From: Bacteroidota bacterium
GTDB lineage: Bacteria; Bacteroidota; Bacteroidia; Bacteroidales; Paludibacteraceae
Assembly (NCBI GenBank): GCA_030706465.1
Contig: JAUZOM010000022.1
Location: 1 to 34,922, forward strand
Direction of reading: 5' to 3'
Length of the DNA stretch: 34,922 bases
Under the pieces are notes generated by a model. That model made no database searches. It saw nothing but the letters and a program-made list of their open reading frames with translations, and was not told the DNA's origin. Of this stretch, positions 26,165-34,922 are shown piece by piece. Position 1 is the stretch's first letter; every line of letters starts with the position of its first letter. Position numbers and translations under genes: made by a program.

Positions 26165-27034
26165 ATGAGTAAAGTACAGCGCGAAGTTACACCACTTGAT
26201 AAGGAAGACCTATTTATATTACTCGATCATAAACATGCTAAGTTTGATTACCCACTTCATTTTCATTCTGATTATGAACTGAACATGGTTCTCAATACCT
26301 CGGGCAAACGTATTGTTGGCGACACGATTGAACCATTTGAAAACGAAGATCTTGTTTTGGTCGGTCCCGGCTTACCTCATGCATGGAAAGCACCATCAAA
26401 CGTTGACACACACGTAATAACCATCCAGTTTCAAGAAGCAATAAACAGTTCATTTCTCTTGGAAAAACGCGTATTCGCACCTATTCGCGAATTACTTGAG
26501 CGGTCTAAAAGAGGCATATTTTTTAGTGGAAAGAGCTTTAGCAATATTCGTCAAAAACTATTATTACTAAGCCAGTCACGCGGCTTTAATACCTCTTTGG
26601 AATTTTTCAGTATTCTCAATGACCTGGCTACCGCTCAAGAACAACGGTTGATCGCCAGTCCGTCTTATGACAGTTCATTATTAATGCGCGACTCAAGAAG
26701 CAGAAGAATTGAAAAAATATGTAAGCACATTGAAGATAATTTCAGCAGGGAAATTACACTTGTTGAGATAGCTGAATTGGTCAATATGTCAGAATCGGCC
26801 GTAAGCCATTTTTTCAAAAAAAGAACAAGCCGTACTTTCATTTCTTATCTCACAGAGGTCCGAATCGGTTATGCGGCCCGTTTACTTGCAGAAACGACAC
26901 AAAGTATTTCCGACATTTGTTTTCAATCCGGCTTTGAGAATTTGTCAAATTTTAACCGAACCTTCAAAAAGCACAAACACCAAACGCCCTCTGAATACCG
27001 GATTGATCTTCAAAAAATCATCACTAAATTCTAA
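26165..27034 (+). CDS. AraC-family transcriptional regulator
   Basis: The 289-aa protein starts at the ATG (MSKVQREVTPL). The in-frame TTG nine codons earlier lies inside the -7 box. The N-terminal half is a cupin sensor domain (YPLHFHSDYELNMVL and VGPGLPHAW, with metal- or ligand-type His residues). The C-terminal half (about 185-285) is a double helix-turn-helix domain: HIEDNFSREITLVEIAELVN, SESAVSHFFKKRT, then DICFQSGFENLSNFNRTFKK and TPSEYR. It has no membrane segment, so it senses a cytoplasmic ligand, possibly a sugar released by the imported glycan. It is divergent from susC across a 255-bp region with promoters for both sides. It is the obvious candidate to bind the shared TCAAA element. 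Confidence 0.93.
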   Translation: MSKVQREVTPLDKEDLFILLDHKHAKFDYPLHFHSDYELNMVLNTSGKRIVGDTIEPFENEDLVLVGPGLPHAWKAPSNVDTHVITIQFQEAINSSFLLEKRVFAPIRELLERSKRGIFFSGKSFSNIRQKLLLLSQSRGFNTSLEFFSILNDLATAQEQRLIASPSYDSSLLMRDSRSRRIEKICKHIEDNFSREITLVEIAELVNMSESAVSHFFKKRTSRTFISYLTEVRIGYAARLLAETTQSISDICFQSGFENLSNFNRTFKKHKHQTPSEYRIDLQKIITKF

Positions 27035-27114
27035 ATATTAAATTCGGTATTCTGATCTCTATTTTAAAAAAGCTCAAAGAATCCGACATTCAACACTTTA
27101 CTCATCATTATATT

Positions 27115-28575
27115 ATGAAAGTCGCTAAAATAATCAGGAAGTATATTTTTCCTGCTTTTCTTGTGACTTTACCGCTAATAGTAAAGCCACAAAACATTAA
27201 TTTAAAGCCATTGCTTTTACAAGGAAGAGTAGTATGCAATGGAAAAGGAATAAATGATGTAAGTGTAACCGATGGTATCAATATTTGCAGAACTGATGCA
27301 AATGGAATGTACAAACTACAAAGCACTAAACAGACCCCGTTTGTATATTTCTCCTCCCCCTCCGGATATGAAGTCCCGGTAAAGCTTTCCGTACCACAAT
27401 TTTTCCGGGTGATACCTAAGAATGTCTCTGCAACACTAAAGAACGATTTCGAGCTAAAGAAAATGACGCACGATGATAACAAACACGGCTTCATTGTTTG
27501 GGTAGACCCGCAGGTAGCCAGACCAGAACAAATAGCGCCCATGAAGGATGTCGTTAATGATTTGCATGATTTTCTCAAGGAAAACAAATCCGTTCCTTTT
27601 CATGCGATGGGCTGTGGTGATATTATCAGCGATAATCATGCGTTTTTCTACACTACCCGCCAGGCATTGGCTACGCTTGGAATTCCCTTTTATCAGTCGA
27701 TAGGGAATCATGATATTGATTTTTACGGCAAATTAAACGAAGTAGCTTCAAAGTCGTATGAAGCGCGGTTTGGCCCTACTTATTATTCGTTCAATAGGGG
27801 AAAGATACATTATGTCGTCCTGAACGATGTCTTTTATATCGGACGCGATTACTTTTATATTGGTTATCTGACAGGTCAACAGCTCGACTGGCTGGAACAG
27901 GATCTTAAATATGTCCGGAAGGGCTCTACCGTTGTCGTTTGCTTCCACATTCCATCGGCACTCGACCAAAGCGATATCAAGACCTTTAGCTATTCCAACA
28001 TCTCAACCTCCCTGACCAATAAAAAGGGGCTTTACGATCTGTTAATGCCGTTCAACACGCATATTATCTCCGGACACCTGCATTCCAACATTAATGTATC
28101 TGTCAAGCCAAATATCATGGAACACATCCATTCGTCTGTGTGCGGAGCATGGTGGCAAGGAACCGTTGCCACTGATGGAACACCAAAAGGCTATGGCGTT
28201 TTTAAAGTAGATGGCGATAGCATATCATGGTTTTTCAAAAGTCTGGGGAAAGATAAAAGCTACCAGTTCAAACAGTACCCTCTGGGAGCGAATCCCGAGC
28301 AGCCCGATTATATTACCGTAAACGTGTGGAACTGGGATTCGAAATGGAAAGTTTATTGGTACGAAGATGGAGTTAAAATAGGGGAAATGGAAAACTATAA
28401 AGGGCTAGATCCTCAATCCGTAACAGAATATTCAAACACTGATAAACTGGTTTACAAATGGATAAAGTCTGGAACGACAGACCATCTTTTCCGATTTAAA
28501 CCTTCGTCTAAATCAGCTAAAATTAAAATAGAGGTTGTAGACCGGTTTGGAACCACTTACACCAGTACGCTCTAG
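27115..28575 (+). CDS. Exported calcineurin-like phosphoesterase
   Basis: The 486-aa protein has an N-terminal hydrophobic segment (11-25) that probably acts as a signal peptide. A carboxypeptidase-regulatory-like beta domain follows (LLLQGRVVCNGKGINDVSV to about 115), then the metallophosphoesterase domain and a C-terminal beta domain (from about 370, YITVNVWNWDSKWKVYW). Metal ligands are D131 in VWVDPQ, D169 in GCGDI, N198/H199 in GNHD, H278 in CFHIP and the GHLH motif at 320-323. The first motif is D-x-Q instead of the common D-x-H, as in the calcineurin N/C-domain group of Bacteroidota. It could remove phosphate mono- or diesters from the glycan. It follows the regulator by 80 bp and precedes the broken GH2 by about 107 bp. 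Confidence 0.9.
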   Translation: MKVAKIIRKYIFPAFLVTLPLIVKPQNINLKPLLLQGRVVCNGKGINDVSVTDGINICRTDANGMYKLQSTKQTPFVYFSSPSGYEVPVKLSVPQFFRVIPKNVSATLKNDFELKKMTHDDNKHGFIVWVDPQVARPEQIAPMKDVVNDLHDFLKENKSVPFHAMGCGDIISDNHAFFYTTRQALATLGIPFYQSIGNHDIDFYGKLNEVASKSYEARFGPTYYSFNRGKIHYVVLNDVFYIGRDYFYIGYLTGQQLDWLEQDLKYVRKGSTVVVCFHIPSALDQSDIKTFSYSNISTSLTNKKGLYDLLMPFNTHIISGHLHSNINVSVKPNIMEHIHSSVCGAWWQGTVATDGTPKGYGVFKVDGDSISWFFKSLGKDKSYQFKQYPLGANPEQPDYITVNVWNWDSKWKVYWYEDGVKIGEMENYKGLDPQSVTEYSNTDKLVYKWIKSGTTDHLFRFKPSSKSAKIKIEVVDRFGTTYTSTL

Positions 28576-28682
28576 CCTTTGAAAAACAAAATATTGCTAA
28601 ATCTTTAGATCGGGATCAATCTGTATCCCTACAATTGATTACCCGAACACCAAACCATCAACTTCCATCTATCCGATTAATC

Positions 28683-31563
28683 ATGACAAGAATAAAGCAT
28701 TTTATTAGACCAAGATTCAGAGCAATAGCATTTGGGCTCTTGCTTTTAGGAATATCCCCGACTTTTGCCCAGACATCAACGCTCAATTTTGGTCTCAACC
28801 AGCATCAATCTTCTGCAACGTTGCCAACATCGACGGTTAAACCCGAAAATCCCGTTCGAAAAACAAAAGCTAACATTCCGGCTACCCTTCAAAAAGTGAC
28901 AGACAACGAGTATCTGCTATCTTCAGGATGGGAAATGACTGATGCAGATCAGGTAATCGGTTCCGGTCAATCCATCTTTTCTTCTGAATTCAACACCTCC
29001 GGTTGGTTCAATGCCACTGTCCCCGGAACAGTACTCACAACCCTGGTAGATCAGGGACTTTATCCCGATCCCTATTTTGGACTAAATAATATGTCCATTC
29101 CTGATTCGCTTTGTCGAAAAGACTGGTGGTACCGTCTGTCTGTAAAACTACCCGCAGACTTCTCGCAGAAATCTGTTTGGCTGTTGTTTAACGGAATCAA
29201 CTACAAGGCTGATATATGGCTGAATGGCAAACTGCTCGGTCGGATTGCCGGCGCGTTTCACAGAGGAGCGTTTGATGCTACAAAGTTTATCCGTACTTCA
29301 GATAAAAACATTCTGGCTGTTCATATCTATCCACCCCAGAACCCCGGTATTCCACACGAAGAGTCGTCCAAAACCAATGCAGGTCCAAATGGCGGGCAGT
29401 TGTGTATGGATGGCCCAACATTTATCTCCTCCGAAGGCTGGGACTGGATTCCGGGTATCCGCGACCGTAACATCGGTATCTGGCAGGATGTACGTCTGCG
29501 CCTGACCGATGCAGTGACGATTAACGACCCCCATGTGGTTACAGACTTACCCTTGCCAGATACTTCACAGGTGGCCATTACGGTGCAGGCAAGCATCAAT
29601 AACCATTCACAGAAAGCTCAGAAAGTAATGGTCACCGGACAAATTGAAGAGGTAGAATTCAGCAAAACATTTGATTTAAAGCCGAATGAATCTCGTGTTG
29701 TAACATTCTCACCCTCCGAATTTCAACAGCTCATTATTAAAAATCCCCGGCTCTGGTGGCCAAATGGATATGGCCGGCCGGAACTGTACCGGTTGAAAAT
29801 ACAGGCAAAAATGAGTGACGGAAGATTTTCAGATCAGCAGGAACTTCGTTTTGGTGTCCGCGAATTTAGTTATGAACTGGCTATCGCTCAACAAAAAGGC
29901 ACAATGTGGAGAGTTGAATTCAATCCGGTAAAGACTGCCGGAAAAGTCATGTTCAATAATATTGATCGTCAGGATGTCGGACAGGGAACCTTCCTTCCCA
30001 GACTAGCCCAGACTAGCCGCTTCGGTTGATTCTTCCTTGTTGACTTCTATTGATAAGAATAGCGACAACCCATTTCTAACCATCAAAGTAAATGGAGTTC
30101 CCGTTTTCTGCAGGGGCGGTAACTGGGGAATGGACGATGGCATGGAACGTGTTTCCCGTGAAAGGCTGGAGCCATTTTTCAAATTTCACCGTCAGGCCAA
30201 TTTCAACATGATCAGGAACTGGACAGGTGAAAGTACCGAAGAAGTCTTCTACGATCTTTGTGACGAATATGGAATGTTGGTCTGGAACGATTTTTGGCTT
30301 TCAACCGAAGGGCATAATCTGAATGTGAACGACAACAACCTTTTTATGTCCAATGCTACCGATGTGGTTAAACGGTTTCGCAACCATGCATCCATTGTCG
30401 TCTGGTGTCCGCGTAACGAAGGCTATGCTCCTGCACAGATCGAGGGCCCCCTGGCCGAACTGATTGCAAACGAGGACGGAACCCGAATCTATCAACCCAA
30501 TTCACGCAATCTCAACCTCCGTCCCAGCGGACCATGGAACTTCATGACCGATCCGGCTGAATATTACCGGAAGATTGCTGAAGGATTTTCTACTGAAATC
30601 GGAACTCCTTCAGTGCCTACCGCATCCACCATCCGTTCGTTTATGCCTGTAGAAGATCAATGGCCTATCAGCGACACCTGGTATTACCATGATTTACACA
30701 GTGGACAAAAGGATTACATAAAAGCCATTGATGCCAGATATGGTAAGAGTGCAAACCTCGATGACTTTTGCAAAAAAGCACAATTGGTCAATTACGACAG
30801 TCACCGTGACATATTCGAAAGCTGGAATAGTAAAATGTGGAAAAAGGCAAGCGGAATGTTGCTTTGGATGAGTCATCCGGCATGGCCTAGCATGGTGTGG
30901 CAGTCTTATTCCTGGGATTACGAAACCTTTGGATCGTTTTTTGGCGCCAAGAAAGCCTGCGAGCCGGTTCACATTCAAATGAATCTTAACGATAATAAAG
31001 TGGTCATAATAAATACCACATTAAGGAATTATGAACAGCTGTCGGCTAAAATGGAACTCTTTGACCTAAAAGGGAAAAAGATCTACAACAAAAACCTGAT
31101 GGTGAATGTACAAGCTAACCGGCTCACCGACTGCTTCATGGCTGAATTGCCTACAGAGAGGCCGGCTATTTACCTGATTAGATTAACCCTCTCCTCAGGA
31201 AACACCGTGTTGTCCCAAAACGATTACTGGAAAAGCGACCAGAATAACGGAAGCTTTGAAGAGTTTAATCATCTCGCAAATACACGTTTGAATGCAAGAA
31301 TCATAAAACGACAAAATGGGCTGGCAACAATAATGGTAACGAACGATTCAAAATCACCCGCCATTAGTTTAAAATTCAATCTACGCAACCCGAAGAGCGG
31401 CAAGATCATACTTCCTGTTAATATTTCCGACGGGTATTTCACATTGATCCCCGGAGAAAAAAAACAAATAGTAGCGGAATGGAACAGTTCTTTGCAGAAG
31501 AATCCGGAAGTAACTGTAGAGGGCTATAATGTGAAATTACAGCCCCTTCTGACGATTCAATAA
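28683..31563 (+). pseudogene. GH2 glycosidase, frameshifted by 10-bp duplication
   Basis: Two partial reading frames, up to the TGA at 30029 and from about 30037 on, together make one GH2 enzyme paralogous to 12155-14998. I take the start at the ATG 28683 (MTRIKHFIRPRFRA), which begins a signal peptide ending at FAQT. The first part has the sugar-binding and Ig domains (GPTFISSEGWDWIPG). The second has the barrel with acid/base Glu in CPRNEGYAP and nucleophile Glu in EGFSTEIGT, plus C-terminal Ig domains. The break is an exact tandem copy of CAGACTAGCC. Removing one copy restores an unbroken frame (FLPRLAASVDSSLLTSIDKN) and a 956-aa protein, close to the paralogue's 947. As it stands the catalytic domain would not be made with a signal peptide. 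All catalytic residues are intact, so the lesion is recent, strain-variable or an assembly error. Confidence 0.88.
29999..30018 (+). repeat. Tandem 10-bp duplication in GH2
   Basis: CAGACTAGCC occurs twice back to back (29999-30008 and 30009-30018). Ten bases shift the frame by one. No slippery heptamer or pseudoknot that would suggest programmed frameshifting is evident. Confidence 0.97.
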
Positions 31564-31626
31564 TCAATAACACAGCAGCTTGCAATGTAATTCAAAGATT
31601 CTGCTGATTCATGTCCTAAAAATCAA

Positions 31627-31670
31627 GAAGCTCCTTTGGCCTCATCAAATGACCTAAGGAGCTTCCTTTT
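31627..31670. terminator. Bidirectional terminator between GH2 and EEP gene
   Basis: GAAGCTCCTT (31627-31636) pairs with AAGGAGCTTC (31656-31665), a 10-bp perfect stem followed by CTTTT on the plus strand. On the minus strand it is followed after a few bases by a five-T run. It separates two convergent units. Confidence 0.75.
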
Positions 31671-31701
31671 AAATAACATCAAACAAAAAATGTGTTATCG
31701 T

Positions 31702-32568
31702 TTAATTGATCTTCACCTCAACCAGAACCGGTAGATGATCGGAAGGATAGAAAAGGCCAAATGAATCAGACAAAACGCCATGCCTTAAAACTTCAACTTT
31801 CGGATTGATAAAGACAAAGTCTATTTTAACAGGCATTACCTTTACGTCGAACCCACCGCTGGTGCCTTCAGGGCCATAGGGTAGCGTTTGCGATTTATCC
31901 TGCGCATCGTTCAACTCTTTCAGAAGCATTTGAATAGGCAATGACTTTTTTGTCAGGTTAAAATCTCCGGTAAGGATTAACGGCTGGTTTTCCTTATTAA
32001 TCTCTTTAATAGATTTCAGGATGAGTTTTGCCGACTCTTCACGTGCCTTGTTTCCCATATGATCAAAATGGGTATCAAAGACATAAAAGGTCTTCTGTGT
32101 AATCTTATCTTTCAGTTTTATCCAGGTAACAGTTCTGTTGCATTGTGCATCCCAACCCCGACCCGGTCTATCGGGAGTCTCGCTGAGCCAGAACATTCCG
32201 TCTTTTTCTTTTGTGAATCTGCCTGTCTTATAAAAAATAGCCATGTGTTCACCAAGTCTTTTACCATTATCACGACCAACGCCTACATGCGCAAAATCGG
32301 GAAAACTCTTGACCAGGTCGTCCATTTGTTCCGGAAGGGCTTCCTGCACATTGAAAATATCTGCCTGGTGAAATCTCAGTAACCCGGCAACCTTATCTTT
32401 TCTAAGGGGCCAGGCATTTACACCATCATCGGGGGTGTTCATTCTGATATTATAAGTAATCACATTAAAAGGTGCATTTTTAACACCTTGACCCATAGAT
32501 GTATTGCCGAATAGCAATATCATCATTATTCCGGGAATCACAAAAGAAAACGTTTTTGATAGCCTCAT
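31702..32568 (-). CDS. Exported EEP-family phosphohydrolase
   Basis: The 288-aa protein of the endonuclease/exonuclease/phosphatase fold has a signal peptide ending near SMGQG (28). Family motifs are complete: ITYNIRMN (N40), FNVQEALPEQ (E76), FDTHFDH (165-170), LTGDFNL (D202, N204), KIDFVFI (D250) and YPSDHLPV (D277, H278). These bind magnesium and catalyse phosphodiester or phosphomonoester cleavage. Exported members of this type are frequent in Bacteroidota PULs and are less likely to be nucleases than sugar- or lipid-phosphate hydrolases; the substrate is unknown. The gene follows the purple-acid-phosphatase-like gene by 37 bp and must share its promoter. It is one of three exported phosphoesterases of unrelated folds in the window. 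Confidence 0.9.
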   Translation of the reverse strand: MRLSKTFSFVIPGIMMILLFGNTSMGQGVKNAPFNVITYNIRMNTPDDGVNAWPLRKDKVAGLLRFHQADIFNVQEALPEQMDDLVKSFPDFAHVGVGRDNGKRLGEHMAIFYKTGRFTKEKDGMFWLSETPDRPGRGWDAQCNRTVTWIKLKDKITQKTFYVFDTHFDHMGNKAREESAKLILKSIKEINKENQPLILTGDFNLTKKSLPIQMLLKELNDAQDKSQTLPYGPEGTSGGFDVKVMPVKIDFVFINPKVEVLRHGVLSDSFGLFYPSDHLPVLVEVKIN

Positions 32569-32605
32569 TTCATTATTTATTTTAAAAAAATAAAGTGGTT
32601 TATCA

Positions 32606-33853
32606 TTATTTAATCAATTTGAAATAATCAATTTTCACCCCGTGATTATCGTACACATCATACCGGATACTATTGCCTTCAATCATCATGATGGCAAAGT
32701 TATACATTTTCACCTTAGAAGTATAGACCATAGAAGGCATGTCACTGCCCCCGGTTCCGGTTGGTTGTCCTCCTGCAGAACCATTGGTAATATATACCGT
32801 TCCTGCCGGATGCTGATAAATATGATCATCTTTTTGCGGCAACACCTGATCATTGCGGATAGCTGTGTGCCTTTCATAAACATGACGATGGCCAGCCAAA
32901 CAAAGGTCCACCTTGTATTTGTCAAGCAATGGCGCTAACCTTTCATGCCATCCGTCAACCTGACTCCAACCGAATGAATAAAGCGGATGGTGTAAATAAA
33001 GGATTATCCATTTGATATTTTTATCTTTCCGTGCTTTTGATAAATCATCTTCCAGCCACCGGTATTCCAAGGATCTTTTGGCATATGCAAAATTAGTAGC
33101 TACAGCAGCATCTTTCTCACTCTGTCCTGAATTGACAGCCACAAAATGCGTGTTCCCATAATTGAACGAATAATTAATAGCACGGCCTGGCAGGTTGATG
33201 AACTCATAGTAAACAGGGAATGGCTTTTGAAACCCGCTGTCGGCTGCGTTATTACTTACGTCATGATTGCCAGGAACATGCATGAAAGGAGCTATTGCAT
33301 TTACGGGTTGCGCACACCTGAAAAAGCCCTCCCACTTAGCTGCTACGGGGCCGGCGTTTACAATGTCACCCATATGGATTGTAAACTGAATGGGGTAACG
33401 CTGCAGCTGTTGTACGATAGTGTCGGTCTGTTCAAAATGGGTATTGAATTCATTGTCCTGTGTATCTCCCCAAACGCCAACGACAAATTTGTCCTGGCTT
33501 CCTGTAGCAGGTGCCGTTCTGAACCTATAAACGTTGCTCCATCCCTCTTCGGCCGATCCACACTTGTAATAATAGATAGTATTGGGTTTTAGTTGCGTTA
33601 GAGTGGCTTTGTAAATATTCACTTTGCCCTTATAAGAAAAATGACTGATCGCTTTTTGCGAATGAGACAGTCGATCATCCGTACCGTACATAACCATACC
33701 TTCATTTAGCTTACTGCCCCACCATGTAATAGCCATTTTTGTTGACGTTTCATCTTTGTCATTCCAGCTAAGATGTACGCCCTGTGTCTGTGCAAAGGTG
33801 AATGAGAAAAGTAAAAATGTTGATGCCACCAAAAGCCTTACAAATTGTTTCAT
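32606..33853 (-). CDS. Purple-acid-phosphatase-like metallophosphoesterase
   Basis: The 415-aa exported protein has a signal peptide ending at FTFAQ (21). An N-terminal fibronectin-III-like domain (VHLSWNDKDETSTKMAITW to about 113) is characteristic of purple acid phosphatases. Metal-binding motifs follow in order: VGVWGDTQ (D130), IHMGDIV (D163), VPGNHDV (N197, H198), LYLHHPLYS (H288/H289) and AGHRHVYER (321-329). It probably hydrolyses phosphomonoesters in the periplasm or at the surface. It is the first gene of a two-gene minus-strand unit with the EEP gene. Its promoter carries the same upstream element at the same spacing as the susC operon, which ties it to the PUL rather than to general phosphate starvation. 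Confidence 0.92.
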   Translation of the reverse strand: MKQFVRLLVASTFLLFSFTFAQTQGVHLSWNDKDETSTKMAITWWGSKLNEGMVMYGTDDRLSHSQKAISHFSYKGKVNIYKATLTQLKPNTIYYYKCGSAEEGWSNVYRFRTAPATGSQDKFVVGVWGDTQDNEFNTHFEQTDTIVQQLQRYPIQFTIHMGDIVNAGPVAAKWEGFFRCAQPVNAIAPFMHVPGNHDVSNNAADSGFQKPFPVYYEFINLPGRAINYSFNYGNTHFVAVNSGQSEKDAAVATNFAYAKRSLEYRWLEDDLSKARKDKNIKWIILYLHHPLYSFGWSQVDGWHERLAPLLDKYKVDLCLAGHRHVYERHTAIRNDQVLPQKDDHIYQHPAGTVYITNGSAGGQPTGTGGSDMPSMVYTSKVKMYNFAIMMIEGNSIRYDVYDNHGVKIDYFKLIK

Positions 33854-33908
33854 ATTATAAATAGGAAATTGATTTAAATAAAAATTTGCAACTGTTTCTA
33901 CTCCTGAA

Positions 33909-33916
33909 CAAATGTA
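33909..33916 (-). promoter_or_regulatory. Putative -7 box of the phosphatase operon
   Basis: On the minus strand this reads TACATTTG, matching TAnnTTTG. It lies 56 bp before the ATG at 33853, almost the same leader length as at susC. Confidence 0.6.
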
Positions 33917-33936
33917 GGGGACCCGACGTCACCCTC

Positions 33937-33972
33937 CTTGATTTTTTATGTTAAACTTTGATATTATTTTGA
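33937..33972 (-). promoter_or_regulatory. Shared operator upstream of the phosphatase operon
   Basis: On the minus strand it begins TCAAAATAATATCAAAG and ends ATCAAG. It aligns without gaps to 25991-26026, and the offset to the -7 box is identical. The TCAAA half-sites are again 11 bp apart. Confidence 0.6.
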
Positions 33973-34264
33973 GGATTTTGGAAAAAAACAGCCAAGAGAC
34001 TTTGGGAGTATTCGATAAACATTGGGGTTGAAGTATCGGTCATTTCGGACCTCCATGGATGGAGATTCAGCTTGAAAAATCATTGAACGAATTCGCAATG
34101 GCCCTTCGGCTCCGCACTGGGACGGGTCGTCGTAGAACCTCATTTTTTTGTAATTTTAGCCTTTAATTTCCCCACTCGTTTTGATATTTTAATAGGGATT
34201 CCAGCCATTAGAATATAATTTTTCAAAAAAGAGACCGGCAATAAAAAATTATAAATATTTAATT

Positions 34265-34922
34265 ATGAGAAATTTAGTTTTTGCTTTTTTACTGCTATTA
34301 TCAGGCAACCTGGCTGCTCAAAAAATCTTTTGTGATAATTCGGAATATTCTGATGCTTTTAAACTTGCCATTAATACGGTTGATATGAATGTCAGAAGAG
34401 GGATATTGGCTGCCGGGGGTGATTATGGTGGGGAATGGACCAGAGATATTGCGATTAATACCTGGAATGGGGTAAGTTTTTTAAGACCGGAAGTGGCCAA
34501 ACAATCGTTGTGGAGTGTCACTATCAGAAAAGATTCGATCGGCCATCAATATTGGGATCAAATTATTTGGGTAGTAGCAGCCCTGAACCATTATAAAGTT
34601 ACCGGTGATCTGGAATTTCTGAAACAGTCCTATCGATGTTCGGCGAATACACTTAGGCATTTACAGGATTATGCATTTGACAATAAATATGGTTTGTTTA
34701 CCGGCCCATCTGTCTTTAATGATGGCATCGCGGGATACCCCGAACCGATTTACGACAAATCAAATAATTCATCCTTTGTTTTAGATCATAAAAACTCGAA
34801 AAACATAAAATGTCTGAGTACAAATTGTATTTATTATGGCGCTTACCTTTCATTAATTGAAATGGGGCAGTTATTAAAAGTCGATAATGCGTCAATCCAG
34901 TCATATCAGAAAAATGCCGAAA
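34265..34922 (+). CDS. Six-hairpin glycosidase, 5' part, cut by window end
   Basis: From the ATG at 34265 the frame is open for 219 codons to the window edge. The signal peptide MRNLVFAFLLLLSGNLAAQ is clear. The mature part has EWTRDIAINTWNG (about 70-82), HQYWDQIIWVVAALNHYKV and GLFTGPSVFNDGIAGYPE. These are helix-hairpin segments with conserved acidic residues as in (alpha/alpha)6 glycosidases of the debranching-enzyme, GH63 or MGH1-like type. The last 187 bp equal the first 187 bp of the window apart from three synonymous changes. Joining end to start through that overlap would give one gene of about 466 codons with the TAG still inside. The true 3' end of this copy is not visible. Family and substrate are unassigned. 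Confidence 0.8.
   Translation, partial: MRNLVFAFLLLLSGNLAAQKIFCDNSEYSDAFKLAINTVDMNVRRGILAAGGDYGGEWTRDIAINTWNGVSFLRPEVAKQSLWSVTIRKDSIGHQYWDQIIWVVAALNHYKVTGDLEFLKQSYRCSANTLRHLQDYAFDNKYGLFTGPSVFNDGIAGYPEPIYDKSNNSSFVLDHKNSKNIKCLSTNCIYYGAYLSLIEMGQLLKVDNASIQSYQKNAE
34736..34922 (+). repeat. Direct repeat, right copy (187 bp)
   Basis: Partner of 1-187. It reaches the last base of the window, so the repeat may continue beyond it. Confidence 0.97.

Larger units (their letters stand above)
33854..34264. other. 411-bp intergenic region with operator and GC-rich patch
   Basis: It holds the phosphatase-operon promoter (33909-33972). It also has a GC-rich stretch at 34095-34139 that stands out from the AT-rich surroundings, and a small palindrome CTCCATGGATGGAG near 34051. 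On the minus strand an ATG at 34143 opens a 59-codon frame down to 33964, ending MEVRNDRYFNPNVYRILPK and then a Lys/Ser-rich tail. I recognise no family and do not call it a gene. No perfect TAnnTTTG box precedes the plus-strand gene at 34265. Confidence 0.6.

Noticed and set aside
27108-27587. 159-codon frame antisense to the calcineurin-like gene
   Set aside because: The opposite strand carries the signal peptide and N-terminal domain of a clear gene.
30009-30042. Programmed ribosomal frameshift in GH2
   Set aside because: No slippery heptamer or stimulatory structure is seen, and the exact 10-bp duplication fully explains the frame change.
33146-33592. 148-codon frame antisense to the purple-acid-phosphatase-like gene
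   Set aside because: It lies opposite conserved metal-binding motifs of a clear gene; no recognisable protein features.
1-34922. Window as a plasmid or phage-like circular element
   Set aside because: The ends overlap imperfectly, but there are no replication, mobilisation, integrase or structural phage genes; the content is a chromosomal-type PUL.

Overview
This is AT-rich Bacteroidota DNA, most like the order Bacteroidales. It carries one large polysaccharide utilization locus (PUL). The evidence is a SusC/SusD pair, a DUF3823 lipoprotein, many exported glycosidases with signal peptides or lipoboxes, and promoters that match the Bacteroidota -7 box TAnnTTTG. I see no plasmid, phage, transposase, tRNA, rRNA or CRISPR genes.

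Layout. Left, plus strand: the 3' part of a six-hairpin glycosidase with an in-frame TAG (1-930), a small exported protein of unknown function (1059-1667), a cytoplasmic GH130 phosphorylase (1955-2992) and an SSS symporter (3079-4683). Centre, minus strand, transcribed from about 25.96 kb down to a terminator near 4.85 kb: susC, susD, DUF3823, two tandem paralogous clan GH-A-like proteins, GH31, GH2, GH110, a second GH31, an exported Gfo/Idh/MocA oxidoreductase and a sulfatase. An AraC-family regulator (26165-27034, plus strand) is divergent from susC. It is followed by a calcineurin-like phosphoesterase and a second GH2 gene broken by a 10-bp tandem duplication. Right, minus strand: an EEP phosphohydrolase and a purple-acid-phosphatase-like enzyme. 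The plus-strand 5' part of the six-hairpin glycosidase then runs off the right end.

How it may work. SusC/D and DUF3823 bind and import a glycan. The GH31, GH2, GH110, GH-A-like and six-hairpin enzymes trim it outside the cytoplasm. The sulfatase and three exported phosphoesterases could remove anionic groups. The signal-less GH130 and the symporter form a cytoplasmic arm that takes up a small beta-mannoside and phosphorolyses it. The substrate is not determined. An alpha-galactose-capped, sulfated and possibly phosphorylated heteroglycan with beta-mannosyl linkages fits best.

Most notable observations: (i) a 36-bp element with two TCAAA half-sites 11 bp apart lies at exactly the same distance from the -7 boxes of the susC operon and of the phosphatase operon 8 kb away; (ii) the two window ends are a 187-bp near-identical direct repeat with three differences, all synonymous; (iii) an exact 10-bp duplication explains the broken GH2; (iv) two different palindromic elements bracket the DUF3823 gene; (v) the tandem GH-A-like pair fits no family I can name.
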